Shown piece after piece: positions 32,301-42,917 of a DNA stretch of 64,000 nt. Position 1 is the stretch's first letter; each line of letters opens with the position of its first letter. Origin of the DNA: Robiginitalea marina (GTDB taxonomy: Bacteria; Bacteroidota; Bacteroidia; Flavobacteriales; Flavobacteriaceae); assembly GCF_024006985.1 (NCBI RefSeq), contig NZ_JAMXIB010000009.1, positions 1-64,000 of the forward strand, in the 5' to 3' direction. The translations under genes were made by a program, and so were the position numbers. The notes under the pieces are model-generated. The model worked only from the letters and a program-made list of their open reading frames with translations, was not told the DNA's origin and made no database searches.

Positions 32301-33842
32301 CTATAGTGGAATGTTCCCGTGTTTCCTCCGGGGACTGACCACCTCCTTGTGTTCCAGGGAGGCAAACCCTTTGATCAGCTTTCGCCGGGTCTCCCTGGGG
32401 AGGATCACCTCATCGATAAAGCCGCGGCGGGCCGCCCGGTAGGGGTTGGCAAATTTTTCGGCGTACTCGGCCTCTTTTTTGGCGAGTTCCTGCTGCGGAT
32501 CCTCTGCCTCGCTGATTTCCTTGCGGAAGATGATCTCGCTGGCGCCTTTGGACCCCATTACGGCGATTTCCGCCCCGGGCCAGGCAAAATTCAGGTCGGC
32601 CCCGATATGTTTGGAGTTCATCACATCATAGGCGCCGCCGTAAGCTTTCCGGGTAATGACGGTAATACGGGGTACCGTGGCCTCGCTCAGGGCGTACAGG
32701 AGTTTGGCCCCATGCATGATGATCCCCGACCATTCCTGGTCCGTCCCGGGCAAGAATCCCGGGACATCGACCAACACCAAAAGGGGGATGTTGAAACAAT
32801 CGCAAAAACGCGTAAAGCGGGCCGCCTTCCTGGAGCTGTTGCTGTCGAGGACCCCGGCCAGAAACAGCGGCTGGTTAGCCACGATGCCAATGCTCTTCCC
32901 CCCGAGGCGGGCAAAGCCCGTGATGATGTTTTCGGCATAATCCGCGTGGATCTCAAAAAAGGATTCCCGGTCTATTATCCCCTCGATGACCTGGAGCATG
33001 TCGTAAGGCTTGTTCGGGTTGTCGGGGACGATTTCACCGAGTTCCTCCCGCCACTCTTCGCCCGGAATAAAGGGGAGCTCCGGGGCTTTCTCCCGGTTGT
33101 TCTGCGGCAGGTACGAAAGCAGGCGCCTGAGGTCTTCCAGGCAGGCCACGTCATTCGGGGCGGTGCGGTGCGCCACCCCGGATTTGGAGGCATGGGTACC
33201 CGCCCCGCCCAGTTCCTCGGAGGTAACTTCCTCGTTGGTGACCGTGCGGACCACGTTGGGTCCGGTCACGAACATATAACTGGTCTGCTCCACCATCAGG
33301 ATAAAGTCGGTCATGGCCGGGGAATATACGGCCCCGCCTGCGCAAGGTCCCATGATGGCGGACAGCTGGGGGACCACCCCGGAAGCCTGTACATTGCGGA
33401 AAAAAATATCGGCATACCCCCCCAGGGAGCGCACGCCTTCCTGGATCCGTGCCCCGCCCGAATCATTGAGCCCGAGGATCGGGGCCCCTGCCTTTACGGC
33501 CAGGTCCATTACCTTGCAAATCTTTTCGGCGTGGGTTTCCGAAAGGGAGCCGCCGAAAACGGTAAAATCCTGGGCATAGACATACACCAACCGTCCGGCT
33601 ATAGTGCCGTAGCCCGTTACCACCCCGTCTCCGTAAAACTGTTGCGACTCCATCCCAAAATCGGTGGTACGGTGGGTGACCAGTGCCCCGAGTTCCTCGA
33701 AGGAGCCTTCGTCGAGCAGGTAGCGGATACGTTCCCTGGCCGTTAGCTTCTTTTGGGCATGCTGGCGCGCTATCCGCTGGGGACCGCCCCCTTCCAGGGC
33801 GAGGGCCAGACGCTTTTGCAATTCTTCTACTTTCTTGTCCAT
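32301..33842 (-). CDS. pccB: Propionyl-CoA carboxylase carboxyltransferase subunit
   Basis: This 513-residue carboxyltransferase transfers CO2 from carboxybiotin to propionyl-CoA (possibly also acetyl-CoA). It has the two crotonase-like halves of the PccB/AccD5 family: [14 protein letters not shown] and [16 protein letters not shown] form the first oxyanion site, and [13 protein letters not shown] with [17 protein letters not shown] the second. The length is normal. It overlaps the biotin carboxylase gene by 16 bases, and a biotin carrier gene precedes both. Methylmalonyl-CoA mutase genes nearby make propionyl-CoA the likely substrate. Confidence 0.93.
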   Translation of the reverse strand: MDKKVEELQKRLALALEGGGPQRIARQHAQKKLTARERIRYLLDEGSFEELGALVTHRTTDFGMESQQFYGDGVVTGYGTIAGRLVYVYAQDFTVFGGSLSETHAEKICKVMDLAVKAGAPILGLNDSGGARIQEGVRSLGGYADIFFRNVQASGVVPQLSAIMGPCAGGAVYSPAMTDFILMVEQTSYMFVTGPNVVRTVTNEEVTSEELGGAGTHASKSGVAHRTAPNDVACLEDLRRLLSYLPQNNREKAPELPFIPGEEWREELGEIVPDNPNKPYDMLQVIEGIIDRESFFEIHADYAENIITGFARLGGKSIGIVANQPLFLAGVLDSNSSRKAARFTRFCDCFNIPLLVLVDVPGFLPGTDQEWSGIIMHGAKLLYALSEATVPRITVITRKAYGGAYDVMNSKHIGADLNFAWPGAEIAVMGSKGASEIIFRKEISEAEDPQQELAKKEAEYAEKFANPYRAARRGFIDEVILPRETRRKLIKGFASLEHKEVVSPRRKHGNIPL

Positions 33843-35287
33843 GGGTTCCGGATAGGGATTTGTACTCGGTTAAGGTCTTCCAGGTAGCGCTTCAGGACCA
33901 CGGCTGCAGCTATCCGCGCTTCCTCGCGATGGGCCGATTCCAGCAGGTCGGGCGAATAGTAATCCTGCACGAAATGGGTGTTGAAGTTACCGCTCCTGAA
34001 GGCCGGGTGCCCGCACACAAAGGCCCCGAAGGGCAACGTGGTCTGCACCCCCTCCACCCGGTACATGGCAATGGCTTCCAGCATGCGCTGGATAGCGGCC
34101 TGCCGATCGGGCCCATAAGTAATCAGCTTGGCCAGCATGGGATCGTAATAGATCGGAACCTGCATCCCCTCCTCGAACCCGTTGTCGACACGGATCCCGG
34201 GGCCTTCGGGCAATCGGTAGGTTGAAAGGGTCCCCACTGAGGGAAGGAAGTCATTGAGCGGGTCTTCCGCATAGACCCTGAGTTCCACGGCATGGCCCGT
34301 AATCCGAAGGTCTTCCTGCCTCAGGGGCAGGGCCTCCCCCCGGGCCACCCGAATCTGCAAGGCCACCAGGTCGTGTCCGGTGATCAGTTCGGTAACCGGG
34401 TGTTCGACCTGCAACCGGGTGTTCATCTCCAGGAAGTAAAAATTGTGTTCGCCGTCGAGCAGGAATTCCACCGTGCCGGCCCCGACATACCCGCAAGCCC
34501 GCGCCACGTTGACCGCAGCCTGCCCCATTCGCTCGCGGAGCTCCGGGGTGAGGACCGAAGAAGGGGCCTCCTCCACCACTTTCTGGTGGCGCCGCTGGAT
34601 GCTGCACTCGCGCTCGAAGAAATGCAGGATGTTCCCATGGCTGTCGGCCATTACCTGGATCTCGATATGGCGGGGGGACCGGATGTATTTTTCGATAAAG
34701 ACCGACCCGTCTCCAAAGGCCGATTGCGCCTCGCTCATCGCCCGCTGGATCTGGGATTTCAGTTCCTTTTCTGAATCTACGATGCGCATCCCCTTTCCCC
34801 CTCCCCCGGCAGCGGCCTTGATCAGGATGGGAAAGCCGATGGCGGCAGCGACTTCCTGGGCTTCGGCCAGGTCGGAAATCGCATGGTCGGTTCCCGGGAC
34901 CATGGGGATGTCGTAGGCCCGGACGGCTTCCTTGGCAGCGAGTTTGTCGCCCATGGTGCGGATAGCTTCCGGCCCGGGGCCGATAAAAACAAGGCCGTTT
35001 TGGGTCACCAACCGGGCAAACCCGGCGTTCTCGCTCAAAAAGCCATACCCCGGGTGAATGGCATCTGCCCCCAGGGACAGGGCAACCTCCACGATATGCT
35101 CCCCGCGCAGGTACGATTTGGCCGAAGGGGCTTCCCCTATGCATACCGCCTCATCGGCGGCGCGCACGTGGGGTGCATCCCGGTCTGCCTCCGAATATAC
35201 CGCCACGGTACCTATGCCCATGCTGCGGGCGGTCCTCATGACCCGAATGGCAATCTCCCCCCGGTTGGCTACCAGTATTTTCTTCAT
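33827..35287 (-). CDS. accC: Biotin carboxylase subunit of propionyl-CoA carboxylase
   Basis: This 486-residue ATP-grasp enzyme carboxylates biotin. It begins [18 protein letters not shown], has the glycine-rich loop [11 protein letters not shown], and has the active-site region [16 protein letters not shown]. The start at 35287 fits the family; an open frame upstream to 35401 is unrelated in composition. It lies between the carrier protein gene (16-base gap) and pccB (16-base overlap), giving a three-gene acyl-CoA carboxylase operon. The biotin carrier is separate and not fused, unlike actinobacterial alpha subunits. Confidence 0.95.
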   Translation of the reverse strand: MKKILVANRGEIAIRVMRTARSMGIGTVAVYSEADRDAPHVRAADEAVCIGEAPSAKSYLRGEHIVEVALSLGADAIHPGYGFLSENAGFARLVTQNGLVFIGPGPEAIRTMGDKLAAKEAVRAYDIPMVPGTDHAISDLAEAQEVAAAIGFPILIKAAAGGGGKGMRIVDSEKELKSQIQRAMSEAQSAFGDGSVFIEKYIRSPRHIEIQVMADSHGNILHFFERECSIQRRHQKVVEEAPSSVLTPELRERMGQAAVNVARACGYVGAGTVEFLLDGEHNFYFLEMNTRLQVEHPVTELITGHDLVALQIRVARGEALPLRQEDLRITGHAVELRVYAEDPLNDFLPSVGTLSTYRLPEGPGIRVDNGFEEGMQVPIYYDPMLAKLITYGPDRQAAIQRMLEAIAMYRVEGVQTTLPFGAFVCGHPAFRSGNFNTHFVQDYYSPDLLESAHREEARIAAAVVLKRYLEDLNRVQIPIRNPWTRK

Positions 35288-35303
35288 TTCCAAAACTTTT
35301 GAG

Positions 35304-35789
35304 CTATTCGAATTCCACCAACAGGTGCTTTTTTTCCACGGCGGCCCCGGGCTGCACGGCCACCTTTTTGATGATCCCGTCCCTGGGGGAAAGGATGACA
35401 TTCTCCATCTTCATGGCTTCCAAAACCAGCAAGGGGTCCCCTTCCTTAACCTCCTGCCCGGGTGAAACCTGTATGTCCAGGATCAGGCCCGGCATGGGGG
35501 CTTCAATCCGCGATATGTTGCGGGTGGTATGCAGTTCAAAGCCCATATGTGTGATCAACTGGTCCAGGTCGTCGGAAATCCGGGCCGAATACCGGTTGCC
35601 ATTGACCTCCACCTCATAGGTTTTCCGGCTGAAATCTGCAGCGGTGATGCGCACTTCGAAGGGTTGGTGCCGATACAGGACGTGATAGGCATCCTTCCCA
35701 AGGCGGACCGCATCGAGGTGGGCGGCTTCTTCAGCCTGCATTTCAAAGGTCCATTGCCCATTGACTTCGATCTGGTAAGGGGTTTCCAT
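35304..35789 (-). CDS. Biotin carboxyl carrier protein
   Basis: This 161-residue protein carries the biotinyl domain in its last ~75 residues: MPGLILDIQVSPGQEVKEG, biotin-accepting Lys in VLEAMKMENVI, and VQPGAAVEKKHLLVEFE. The first ~85 residues form a beta-rich domain (YQIEVNGQWTFEMQAEEAAHL) that probably contacts the biotin carboxylase or the carboxyltransferase, as in the BT domain of human PCC alpha. It is first gene of the carboxylase operon. Confidence 0.93.
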   Translation of the reverse strand: METPYQIEVNGQWTFEMQAEEAAHLDAVRLGKDAYHVLYRHQPFEVRITAADFSRKTYEVEVNGNRYSARISDDLDQLITHMGFELHTTRNISRIEAPMPGLILDIQVSPGQEVKEGDPLLVLEAMKMENVILSPRDGIIKKVAVQPGAAVEKKHLLVEFE

Positions 35790-35951
35790 AAGCTGGCGTG
35801 ATTGAAAGGTGTATAAAAGTAAGGGATGGGGCCGATTTCACCCCGCTCGCCGGCGGGTTTTTTATCCACAATCCCCGGGGCATACCCCCAAAGTCCTGAA
35901 ATGGGTACTCGATTCGGCGATGGGAAGCCCGGGGGAGTGAATCTAAATTCC

Positions 35952-35959
35952 TATTTTTG
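35952..35959 (+). promoter_or_regulatory. -7 box for udk
   Basis: TATTTTTG matches TAnnTTTG exactly and lies 18 bases upstream of the udk ATG, giving a short leader. It would drive the udk-divIC-mutA-mutB run. Confidence 0.5.
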
Positions 35960-35977
35960 GTTTAAATTCCATCGCAC

Positions 35978-36589
35978 ATGTTAACCATAGGAATTGCAGG
36001 GGGGACCGGTTGTGGAAAAACGACCGTGGTGAACCAAATCATCGAAGAACTTCCCGATAACGAAGTGGGCATTATTTCCCAGGATTCCTATTACCGCGAC
36101 CTGTCGCACCTCAGCTATGAGGAGCGGACCCGGATCAACTTTGACCATCCCCGCGCCATTGATTTTGAGCTGCTCGAAGAGCACCTGCGCGACCTGAAGG
36201 CGGGCAAGCCCATCCACCAACCCGTCTATTCCTTTGTAGACCACAACCGAACGCGCCAAAGCGTCCTGACCCACCCGAGGAAAGTGATGATCGTGGAAGG
36301 GATCCTGATCATGACCCAGCCCGAAATCCGCGACCTGTTCGACATCAAGATCTTCGTCCATGCAGATTCCGATGAAAGGCTCATTCGCAGGCTCAAACGC
36401 GATATCGCGGAGCGGGGGCGCGGGCTTTCCGAAGTCCTCGACCGGTACCAGAATACCCTGAAGCCGATGCACGACCAGTTTATAGAACCCACCAAGGAAT
36501 TTGCCGACCTTATCATCCCCAATAACAAATACAATACCGTGGCCATAGAAATCGTGCGCACCATCATCTCTGAAAAACTCCTGGCCTGA
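35978..36589 (+). CDS. udk: Uridine kinase
   Basis: This 203-residue P-loop kinase phosphorylates uridine and cytidine in pyrimidine salvage. The Walker A motif GGTGCGKTT is at residues 8-16, followed by SQDSYYRDLS and NFDHPRAIDFELL typical of Udk. The lid region RRLKRDIAERGRGLSEVLDRY is intact. The length is normal. The stop codon shares its last base with the start of the DivIC-like gene, so they are coupled. Confidence 0.95.
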   Translation: MLTIGIAGGTGCGKTTVVNQIIEELPDNEVGIISQDSYYRDLSHLSYEERTRINFDHPRAIDFELLEEHLRDLKAGKPIHQPVYSFVDHNRTRQSVLTHPRKVMIVEGILIMTQPEIRDLFDIKIFVHADSDERLIRRLKRDIAERGRGLSEVLDRYQNTLKPMHDQFIEPTKEFADLIIPNNKYNTVAIEIVRTIISEKLLA

Positions 36590-36927
36590 TGAACTGGAGG
36601 GAACTGAAGTCGAAAAAATGGTTTGGGCTCCTGGGGAACCTCTATGTCCTGGTGCTTACGGTGTTCACGATATGGATGGTCTTTTTCGACACCAATTCCC
36701 TGCTGATCCACCTGGAACTGCGCAGGGAAATCACCAAACTCAAAAAGCAACAGGAGTTCCTGAAAGAGGAAATCGCCCGCGACAAGGAAGTCATTGAACG
36801 CCTTTCGGACCCGGAGGAGCTCGAAAGATTTGCAAGGGAAACCTATTTGCTCAAGCGCAAGGACGAAGAAATCTTCCTCATTGAATTCGAGGACAGCCTA
36901 AATCTCGATACGGATGAAAAAAAATGA
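36589..36927 (+). CDS. DivIC/FtsB-like septum formation initiator
   Basis: This 112-residue bitopic protein has a short basic cytoplasmic end, a transmembrane helix (LLGNLYVLVLTVFTIWMVFF) and a periplasmic coiled coil (LELRREITKLKKQQEFLKEE). The conserved SDPEELERFARETYLLKRKDE that follows marks the FtsB/DivIC family. It would act in the FtsQLB complex at the septum. Coupling with udk upstream and a 14-base overlap with mutA downstream places a division gene inside a metabolic transcript. Confidence 0.88.
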   Translation: MNWRELKSKKWFGLLGNLYVLVLTVFTIWMVFFDTNSLLIHLELRREITKLKKQQEFLKEEIARDKEVIERLSDPEELERFARETYLLKRKDEEIFLIEFEDSLNLDTDEKK

Positions 36928-38281
36928 ACCCTTCGGCGGTTTCGAGCCGGTTTCCCCCCGGCAGTGGAAGCAACTCATCCAGGCCGACCTGAAAGGGGAA
37001 GACTACAATGACCTGCTCACATGGCAGTCCCCTGAAGGCATCACCGTAAAGCCATTCTATACGGCAGAAGACCTCCCCGCCGGCCTTAACGGGCCTTCCG
37101 GCCTCCACCCCGGGGGATGGGAAATCGGTTACAGCCTGGACCTCGATCAGGAAGGGGCTGCAGGGCGTGCACAACAGGCCCTTGAAGGTGGGGCCGAAAG
37201 GCTCCTGGTACGCCCGGGCGGTGCCGGTCCCGGGGCACTCCAAAACCTTTATGGCCTGCAGGCCCCGCTCTATTTCGACCTGGACCAGATGGGGGCGCAG
37301 TGGCTGGATGGGGCGAAGGCCCTGAAAGGAAGTAATGTACAGTGGCTTTCCGACCCCATCGGGAGCCTGGCGGCAAGGGGAAATTGGACCGTGGGGGAGG
37401 AAGCAGACCTGGCTTTTCCCTCCAGGCTGTGGGAGGCCGCCGGGACCGGGGTGCATATGGCCATCCATGCGGACCTGTATCAGAACGCCGGGGCCGACCG
37501 GGTGCAGGAGCTGGCGTACAGCCTTTCACAGGGGCACGAATACCTCTTGCAGGCCGAAACCGATGCCCGGTTGAAACCCCTTCTGGAAACACCGGTTTTT
37601 GTAGTTGCCGTTGGAAATGAATACTTTTTTGAAATTGCCAAGCTCAGGGCGCTCAGGGCCCTTTGGAAGCTGCTGGCGACGGCATACGGGTATTCCGGGG
37701 ATTGCCTGGTGATCGCCCGTCCGACGCTGAGGAATAAAACGCTGTACGATTACAATACGAACATGCTGCGCACCGCCTCGGAATGCATGGCCGCCGTGAT
37801 CGGCGGGGCTGACCTGATCTGCAACCTGCCCTATGACACCGTCTACCACTGGCCGAATTCTTTTGGTGACCGCATCTCGAGGAACCAGTTGCTCCTGCTA
37901 AGGCATGAGAGTTATTTCTCCGGGGTTTCCAATGCCGCCGACGGGGCCTATTACATAGAATCCCTGACCGACCAGCTCGGAAGCAAAGCCATGGGACTCT
38001 TCAGGACCCTTGAAAAAGGCGGGGGACTGCTGAACCAGCTTAAGGCACACAAAATCCAGAAAAAGATCCGGGAAAGCGCCCGGGCCGAACAACAGGCCTT
38101 TGATGAGGGCAGGCTGGTTTTGGTGGGTTCGAACAAATACCCGAACCCCGACGACCGGATGAAGGGGGAACTGGAGGTTTCCCACGTTCGAAGGGCACGG
38201 CGGGAAAAGACCCTGATGGAACCGATCCTGCCTGCGCGCCTGTCCTTTACGTATGAACAAAAAAGATTATCCAATGAGTAG
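36914..38281 (+). CDS. mutA: Methylmalonyl-CoA mutase small subunit
   Basis: This 455-residue protein forms the non-catalytic partner of the B12-dependent mutase. The TIM-barrel region shows [23 protein letters not shown] and [24 protein letters not shown], the small-subunit versions of mutase motifs. It lacks the C-terminal cobalamin domain (no DxHxxG) found in longer MutA proteins, giving the short form that I associate with flavobacteria. It overlaps divIC by 14 bases and mutB by 29 bases if the latter starts at 38253. Confidence 0.92.
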   Translation: MKKNEPFGGFEPVSPRQWKQLIQADLKGEDYNDLLTWQSPEGITVKPFYTAEDLPAGLNGPSGLHPGGWEIGYSLDLDQEGAAGRAQQALEGGAERLLVRPGGAGPGALQNLYGLQAPLYFDLDQMGAQWLDGAKALKGSNVQWLSDPIGSLAARGNWTVGEEADLAFPSRLWEAAGTGVHMAIHADLYQNAGADRVQELAYSLSQGHEYLLQAETDARLKPLLETPVFVVAVGNEYFFEIAKLRALRALWKLLATAYGYSGDCLVIARPTLRNKTLYDYNTNMLRTASECMAAVIGGADLICNLPYDTVYHWPNSFGDRISRNQLLLLRHESYFSGVSNAADGAYYIESLTDQLGSKAMGLFRTLEKGGGLLNQLKAHKIQKKIRESARAEQQAFDEGRLVLVGSNKYPNPDDRMKGELEVSHVRRARREKTLMEPILPARLSFTYEQKRLSNE

Positions 38282-40421
38282 AGCCAGGGCACAGGAACTT
38301 CAATGGAAACCCGTCGGCACCGGGGGAAAGCCCCCGAAAAGCCCCCAAAAAGACGGGCTCAGGACGGCTGAAGGCATTGCGCTGAAACCGGCCTACAGCG
38401 CTGAGGACACCCATGGCCTGCCCCACCTGGGCTATGCGGCCGGCATCCCGCCTTTCCTGAGGGGGCCCTACAGCACCATGTACGTGCTCAGGCCCTGGAC
38501 GATCCGGCAATATGCCGGGTTTTCCACTGCAGAGGAAAGCAATGCGTTTTACAAGCGCAACCTGGCCGCCGGCCAGAAAGGGCTATCTGTGGCCTTTGAC
38601 CTGCCGACACACCGGGGGTATGACAGCGACCACGAACGCGTAAGGGGCGATGTGGGGAAAGCCGGGGTCGCCATCGACACGGTAGAGGACATGAAACAAC
38701 TCTTTGACGGCATCCCCCTCGACCAAATGTCGGTCTCCATGACCATGAATGGGGCCGTGATCCCCATCATGGCGTTCTATATCGTCACCGCCGAGGAACA
38801 GGGGGTTCCCCCGAACAAACTGTCGGGCACCATACAAAACGACATCCTCAAGGAGTTCATGGTCCGGAATACCTACATCTACCCCCCTGCCCCTTCCATG
38901 CAGCTGGTGGCCGATATTTTCGAATATTGCAGTGCGCACATGCCGCGGTTCAACAGCATCAGCATCTCGGGCTACCACATGCACGAAGCCGGGGCCCCCG
39001 CCCATATGGAACTGGCCTATACCCTGGCCGACGGGCTGGAATACCTCCGCACCGGTTTAAAAGCCGGGCTCCCCATCGATACGTTTGCCCCCCGCCTCTC
39101 CTTTTTCTGGGGTATTGGCATGAACCATTTCATGGAAATTGCCAAGCTGCGGGCCGGCCGGATGCTCTGGGCCCGGATGGTAAAGCAGTTTTCCCCGGCA
39201 GACCCTAAATCGATGGCCCTGAGGACCCACTGCCAGACCAGCGGGTGGTCCCTGACGGAGCAGGACCCCTTCAACAATGTCGCCCGGACCCTGGTGGAGG
39301 CGGCGGCGGCCGTTTTCGGGGGCACCCAGAGCCTGCATACCAATGCCCTTGACGAGGCCATTGCCCTGCCCACGGATTTCTCTGCCCGTATTGCCCGCAA
39401 CACCCAGCTCATCCTGCAGGAGGAAACCGGGATAACCCGTACGGTGGACCCCTGGGCGGGAAGTTACTACGTGGAAACGCTCACGGGGGAACTTTGCCGG
39501 AAGGCCTGGGAGCTGATCGAGGAAACCGAAACCCTGGGTGGGATGACCAAAGCCATTGAGGCGGGAATCCCGAAGTTGCGCATTGAAGAAGCTGCGGCGC
39601 GGAAACAGGCCCGTATAGACGGGGACCAGGATATCATCGTGGGCCTGAATCGGTATAAAAGCACGGAGGAAGACCACCTCAGCATCCTGGAGGTGGACAA
39701 CACCCGGGTGCGGGAGCAGCAAATCGCCCGCCTGGAAAAGGTGCGCCGCGAGCGGGACGAAAAAGCGGTCAGCGATGCCCTTAGGGCCCTGGAAGCCGCT
39801 GCCCGGGCCAAAACAGGAGGCGGGGGAGGGGAAAATTTGTTAGCTTTGGCGGTAGCGGCTGCCCGCCAACGGGCGAGCCTTGGCGAAATCAGCCTGGCCA
39901 TGGAGCACGCCTTTGGCAGGCACCAGGCCAGCGTACAATCCATTACCGGGGTGTATTCCAAAGAAATCAAAAAAGATGCTTCCTTCCAGAAGGCCCTGGC
40001 CCTCTCGGATGCCTTTGCCCGGAAGGAAGGCCGCAGGCCCCGGATCCTGATCACCAAAATGGGGCAGGACGGGCACGACCGGGGGGCCAAGGTAGTGGCC
40101 ACAGCCTATGCCGACCTGGGCTTCGACGTAGACATCGGCCCCCTGTTTCAGACCCCTGGGGAAGCGGCCCGGCAGGCTGTGGAAAACGACGTCCACATCC
40201 TGGGCGTATCTTCCCTGGCCGCCGGGCATAAAACCCTGGTGCCTGAACTGATCAGCGCCCTGAAATCGCTTGGACGGGAAGATATCCTGGTCGTGGTGGG
40301 CGGGGTCATCCCCAGGCAGGATTACGACTTCCTCTACGATGCAGGGGTGGTGGGGATTTTCGGTCCGGGATCGCGAATCCCGGATGCCGCCATACAAATC
40401 CTTGAGCTCCTGTTGGAATAA
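38253..40421 (+). CDS. mutB: Methylmalonyl-CoA mutase large (catalytic) subunit
   Basis: This ~722-residue catalytic subunit interconverts methylmalonyl-CoA and succinyl-CoA with adenosylcobalamin. Substrate-barrel motifs include [20 protein letters not shown] and [14 protein letters not shown]. The C-terminal cobalamin domain has the base-off signature [11 protein letters not shown] (DxHxxG) and later GVSSLAAGH and VVVGGVIP. The start may be 38253 (MNKKDYP) or 38274, which overlaps the mutA stop by 8 bases. Together with the carboxylase operon it completes propionyl-CoA to succinyl-CoA, except for the epimerase, which is not in this window. Confidence 0.96.
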   Translation: MNKKDYPMSRARAQELQWKPVGTGGKPPKSPQKDGLRTAEGIALKPAYSAEDTHGLPHLGYAAGIPPFLRGPYSTMYVLRPWTIRQYAGFSTAEESNAFYKRNLAAGQKGLSVAFDLPTHRGYDSDHERVRGDVGKAGVAIDTVEDMKQLFDGIPLDQMSVSMTMNGAVIPIMAFYIVTAEEQGVPPNKLSGTIQNDILKEFMVRNTYIYPPAPSMQLVADIFEYCSAHMPRFNSISISGYHMHEAGAPAHMELAYTLADGLEYLRTGLKAGLPIDTFAPRLSFFWGIGMNHFMEIAKLRAGRMLWARMVKQFSPADPKSMALRTHCQTSGWSLTEQDPFNNVARTLVEAAAAVFGGTQSLHTNALDEAIALPTDFSARIARNTQLILQEETGITRTVDPWAGSYYVETLTGELCRKAWELIEETETLGGMTKAIEAGIPKLRIEEAAARKQARIDGDQDIIVGLNRYKSTEEDHLSILEVDNTRVREQQIARLEKVRRERDEKAVSDALRALEAAARAKTGGGGGENLLALAVAAARQRASLGEISLAMEHAFGRHQASVQSITGVYSKEIKKDASFQKALALSDAFARKEGRRPRILITKMGQDGHDRGAKVVATAYADLGFDVDIGPLFQTPGEAARQAVENDVHILGVSSLAAGHKTLVPELISALKSLGREDILVVVGGVIPRQDYDFLYDAGVVGIFGPGSRIPDAAIQILELLLE

Positions 40422-40598
40422 GCCGACAATGACTCGCAGGGGCAGGGGCCACTGAAGCCCTTAACCGTTGCAGCCACGAACCCCCGGCATTTGGAAAACT
40501 TTAACCCCGGGAGGGGCGGTTATTCACGCCCTGTTAACAAAATACGTTTTCTGCCACGCCAAATAATCGTATTTTTAACCCCTAACTTTACGCTACCT

Positions 40599-41372
40599 AT
40601 GGGCAAAATCATTGCTATTGCCAATCAGAAAGGAGGGGTCGGCAAAACTACCACTACGGTAAACCTCGCGGCCTCCCTCGGGGTCCTGGAGAAAAAGGTG
40701 TTGCTGATCGACGCAGACCCCCAGGCTAACGCCACCTCCGGACTGGGCATCGATGTGGACGGGATTTCCCTGGGTACCTACCAGTTGCTGGAACATACCC
40801 GTACAGCCGAAGAAACCATCATCGGCACGAATTCCCCAAATGTGGACCTCATCCCGGCCCACATTGACCTGGTGGCCATCGAAATCGAACTGGTCGACAA
40901 GGACGACCGGGAATACATGCTTAAAAAGGCCATCCTGGGCCTGAAGGAACGGTACGATTACATCCTGATCGATTGCGCGCCTTCCCTGGGGCTATTGACC
41001 CTGAATGCCCTTACCGCCGCTGATTCGGTTATTATCCCCATCCAGTGCGAGTATTTCGCCCTGGAGGGGCTCGGAAAACTGCTCAACACCATCAAGAGCG
41101 TACAGCGCATCCACAACCCGGACCTCGACATAGAGGGGATGCTCCTGACCATGTACGATGCCCGGCTCAGGCTTTCCAACCAGGTGGTGGATGAAGTCAG
41201 GAAGCACTTCGCCGACATGGTCTTCGAAACGATTATCCAGCGCAATGTGCGCCTGGGCGAGGCCCCTAGTTATGGGGAAAGCATTATCAAATACGACGCA
41301 AGCAGCAAAGGGGCGGCCAATTACCTGAACATGGCCCATGAACTGCTGCAGAAAAACAGGCAGGCGGTATAA
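40599..41372 (+). CDS. parA: ParA chromosome-partitioning ATPase
   Basis: This 257-residue deviant Walker ATPase (Soj/ParA) starts MGKIIAIANQKGGVGKTTTT, with the P-loop at residues 11-18. It continues with DADPQANATSGLG and the Walker B region YDYILIDCAPSLGLLTLNAL. The start at 40599 is family-like; an upstream in-frame Met at 40491 is not. It works with ParB in origin segregation. It touches parB (stop and start share a base). A near-consensus box TATTTTTA is at 40570-40577. The nearest such genes in flavobacteria head the same parAB-DUF5683-dapB-lepB run. Confidence 0.96.
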   Translation: MGKIIAIANQKGGVGKTTTTVNLAASLGVLEKKVLLIDADPQANATSGLGIDVDGISLGTYQLLEHTRTAEETIIGTNSPNVDLIPAHIDLVAIEIELVDKDDREYMLKKAILGLKERYDYILIDCAPSLGLLTLNALTAADSVIIPIQCEYFALEGLGKLLNTIKSVQRIHNPDLDIEGMLLTMYDARLRLSNQVVDEVRKHFADMVFETIIQRNVRLGEAPSYGESIIKYDASSKGAANYLNMAHELLQKNRQAV

Positions 41373-42280
41373 TGGCAAAAGCAACCCGAAAACAGGCCCT
41401 GGGCCGCGGGCTTTCCGCCCTGCTGAAGGATCCTGAAAACGATATCCAGTCCGTTTCGGATAAAAATGCCGAAAAGGTTGTGGGGAGCATTGTGGAACTC
41501 GAGCTGGAGAGCATAGAGGTCAACCCCTTCCAGCCCCGTTCAAACTTTGACGACCAGTCCCTGGAGGAACTGGCCTCTTCGATCCGCGAGTTGGGCCTCA
41601 TACAGCCCATTACCGTCAGGAAGCTCGGCTTCAACCGCTTCCAGCTGGTCTCGGGGGAACGGCGGTACCGGGCCTCCAAAAAAATAGGCCTCGAGCGGAT
41701 CCCCGCCTATATCCGCATCGCCAACGACCAGGAATCCCTGGAAATGGCCCTGGTGGAAAACATCCAGCGACAGGACCTCGACCCTGTGGAAATAGCCCTT
41801 TCCTACCAGCGGCTGATCGAGGAAATCGGGCTGACCCAGGAAAAGCTCAGCGAGCGGGTCGGCAAGAAAAGGTCTACCATCACCAATTACCTCAGGCTGC
41901 TGCGCCTGGACCCCATCATCCAGACCGGGATGCGGGACGGCTTTATCAGCATGGGCCACGGACGCTGCCTGGTAAATGTGGAATCGCGGCAGGACCAGAT
42001 CGCGATTTACGAAAAAGTGGTGGGGAAAAACCTCTCGGTGCGCGATACGGAGGACCTGGTCCGCTCCTATCACGAAAAGGAATCCGACGATGGGGGTCAA
42101 CCCCGCAAAAAATCGGGGACGTCCCCGGCATTTGCCCGGGAAGGCAGCAGGGAGCTCAGGGACTATCTGGAGGCTGAAGTAAAGGTAGTTGCCTCCGGGG
42201 CCGGGGCGGGAAAAATAAACATTTCCTTTAGCGACCGGAAAGAATTCGAGCGTTTGAAAAAACTGATCACCGGTGCGTAG
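41372..42280 (+). CDS. parB: ParB partition protein
   Basis: This 302-residue ParB/Spo0J protein has the N-terminal ALGRGLSALL peptide that contacts ParA. The CTPase/ParB domain has VNPFQPRSNFDD and GERRYRASKKIGL, and the helix-turn-helix has TQEKLSERVGKKRSTITNYLRLL. The C-terminal dimerisation region ends in DRKEFERLKKLITGA. I found no clear TGTTTCACGTGAAACA-type parS site in the window. It overlaps the DUF5683 gene by 8 bases. Confidence 0.96.
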   Translation: MAKATRKQALGRGLSALLKDPENDIQSVSDKNAEKVVGSIVELELESIEVNPFQPRSNFDDQSLEELASSIRELGLIQPITVRKLGFNRFQLVSGERRYRASKKIGLERIPAYIRIANDQESLEMALVENIQRQDLDPVEIALSYQRLIEEIGLTQEKLSERVGKKRSTITNYLRLLRLDPIIQTGMRDGFISMGHGRCLVNVESRQDQIAIYEKVVGKNLSVRDTEDLVRSYHEKESDDGGQPRKKSGTSPAFAREGSRELRDYLEAEVKVVASGAGAGKINISFSDRKEFERLKKLITGA

Positions 42281-42911
42281 ACTTCTGATGATCCTGGGGC
42301 TTTTCGGCGCGGGCCTGTTCTGCGGGGCCCAGGAAAAGCAGCCGGCCCCTTCGGAAACAGACTCGGTGAAACAGGCCGTTGAAAGGCAGGGGGTGGCATT
42401 CGACCGGGTGGAAAAGAGGCCCATCAACCCACTGGCACCCAGCAAAGCGGCATTCTACTCTGCCGTACTGCCGGGCCTGGGGCAGATCTACAACAAGAGT
42501 TACTGGAAAGTGCCCATTGTCTGGGGCGCCATTGGCACGGGCACCTACGTGTACCTCTACAACGACGACCTTTACGACCGGTTCAGGACCGCCTTCAAGC
42601 GGCGCAGGGCGGGGTTTACGGATGATGAGTTCTACGACCTGAACCCCAACGATGATTTCACCCCCACCAGCCCGGACCTTTCCAACGAAGCCCTGCAAAG
42701 CGCCCAGGAACGCTACCAGCGCGACCGCGACCTGGCCCTGCTGATCACCATTGCCCTGTATGCCCTGAACATCATCGACGCCAATGTGGACGCCCACCTG
42801 AAACAATACAACGTAAACGAGGACCTGAGCCTGAAGGTACAACCCTACCTGGAAACCCTTCCGGTGACCATGGGTCCCAATTATGGCCTTTCCATGGCCA
42901 TTCGATTCTGA
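42273..42911 (+). CDS. DUF5683-family membrane-associated protein
   Basis: This 212-residue protein has a GTG start inside the parB stop region, then a signal-like segment (LLMILGLFGAGLFCGAQ). The core LAPSKAAFYSAVLPGLGQIYNKSYWKVPIVW is diagnostic of DUF5683, found in Bacteroidetes next to parAB and dapB. Two further hydrophobic stretches suggest membrane association. The function is unknown; conserved placement hints at a link with the cell envelope or chromosome segregation. Confidence 0.88.
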   Translation: MRRLLMILGLFGAGLFCGAQEKQPAPSETDSVKQAVERQGVAFDRVEKRPINPLAPSKAAFYSAVLPGLGQIYNKSYWKVPIVWGAIGTGTYVYLYNDDLYDRFRTAFKRRRAGFTDDEFYDLNPNDDFTPTSPDLSNEALQSAQERYQRDRDLALLITIALYALNIIDANVDAHLKQYNVNEDLSLKVQPYLETLPVTMGPNYGLSMAIRF

Positions 42912-42917
42912 CCTGGT

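Noticed and set aside
40422-40598. Possible parS site near parAB
   Set aside because: I looked for a TGTTTCACGTGAAACA-like palindrome here and near other CACGTG words (for example around 50913) and found none with adequate symmetry.
40491-40598. N-terminal extension of ParA from the upstream in-frame ATG
   Set aside because: The added residues are not family-like and overlap a near-consensus -7 box; the conserved start is 40599.
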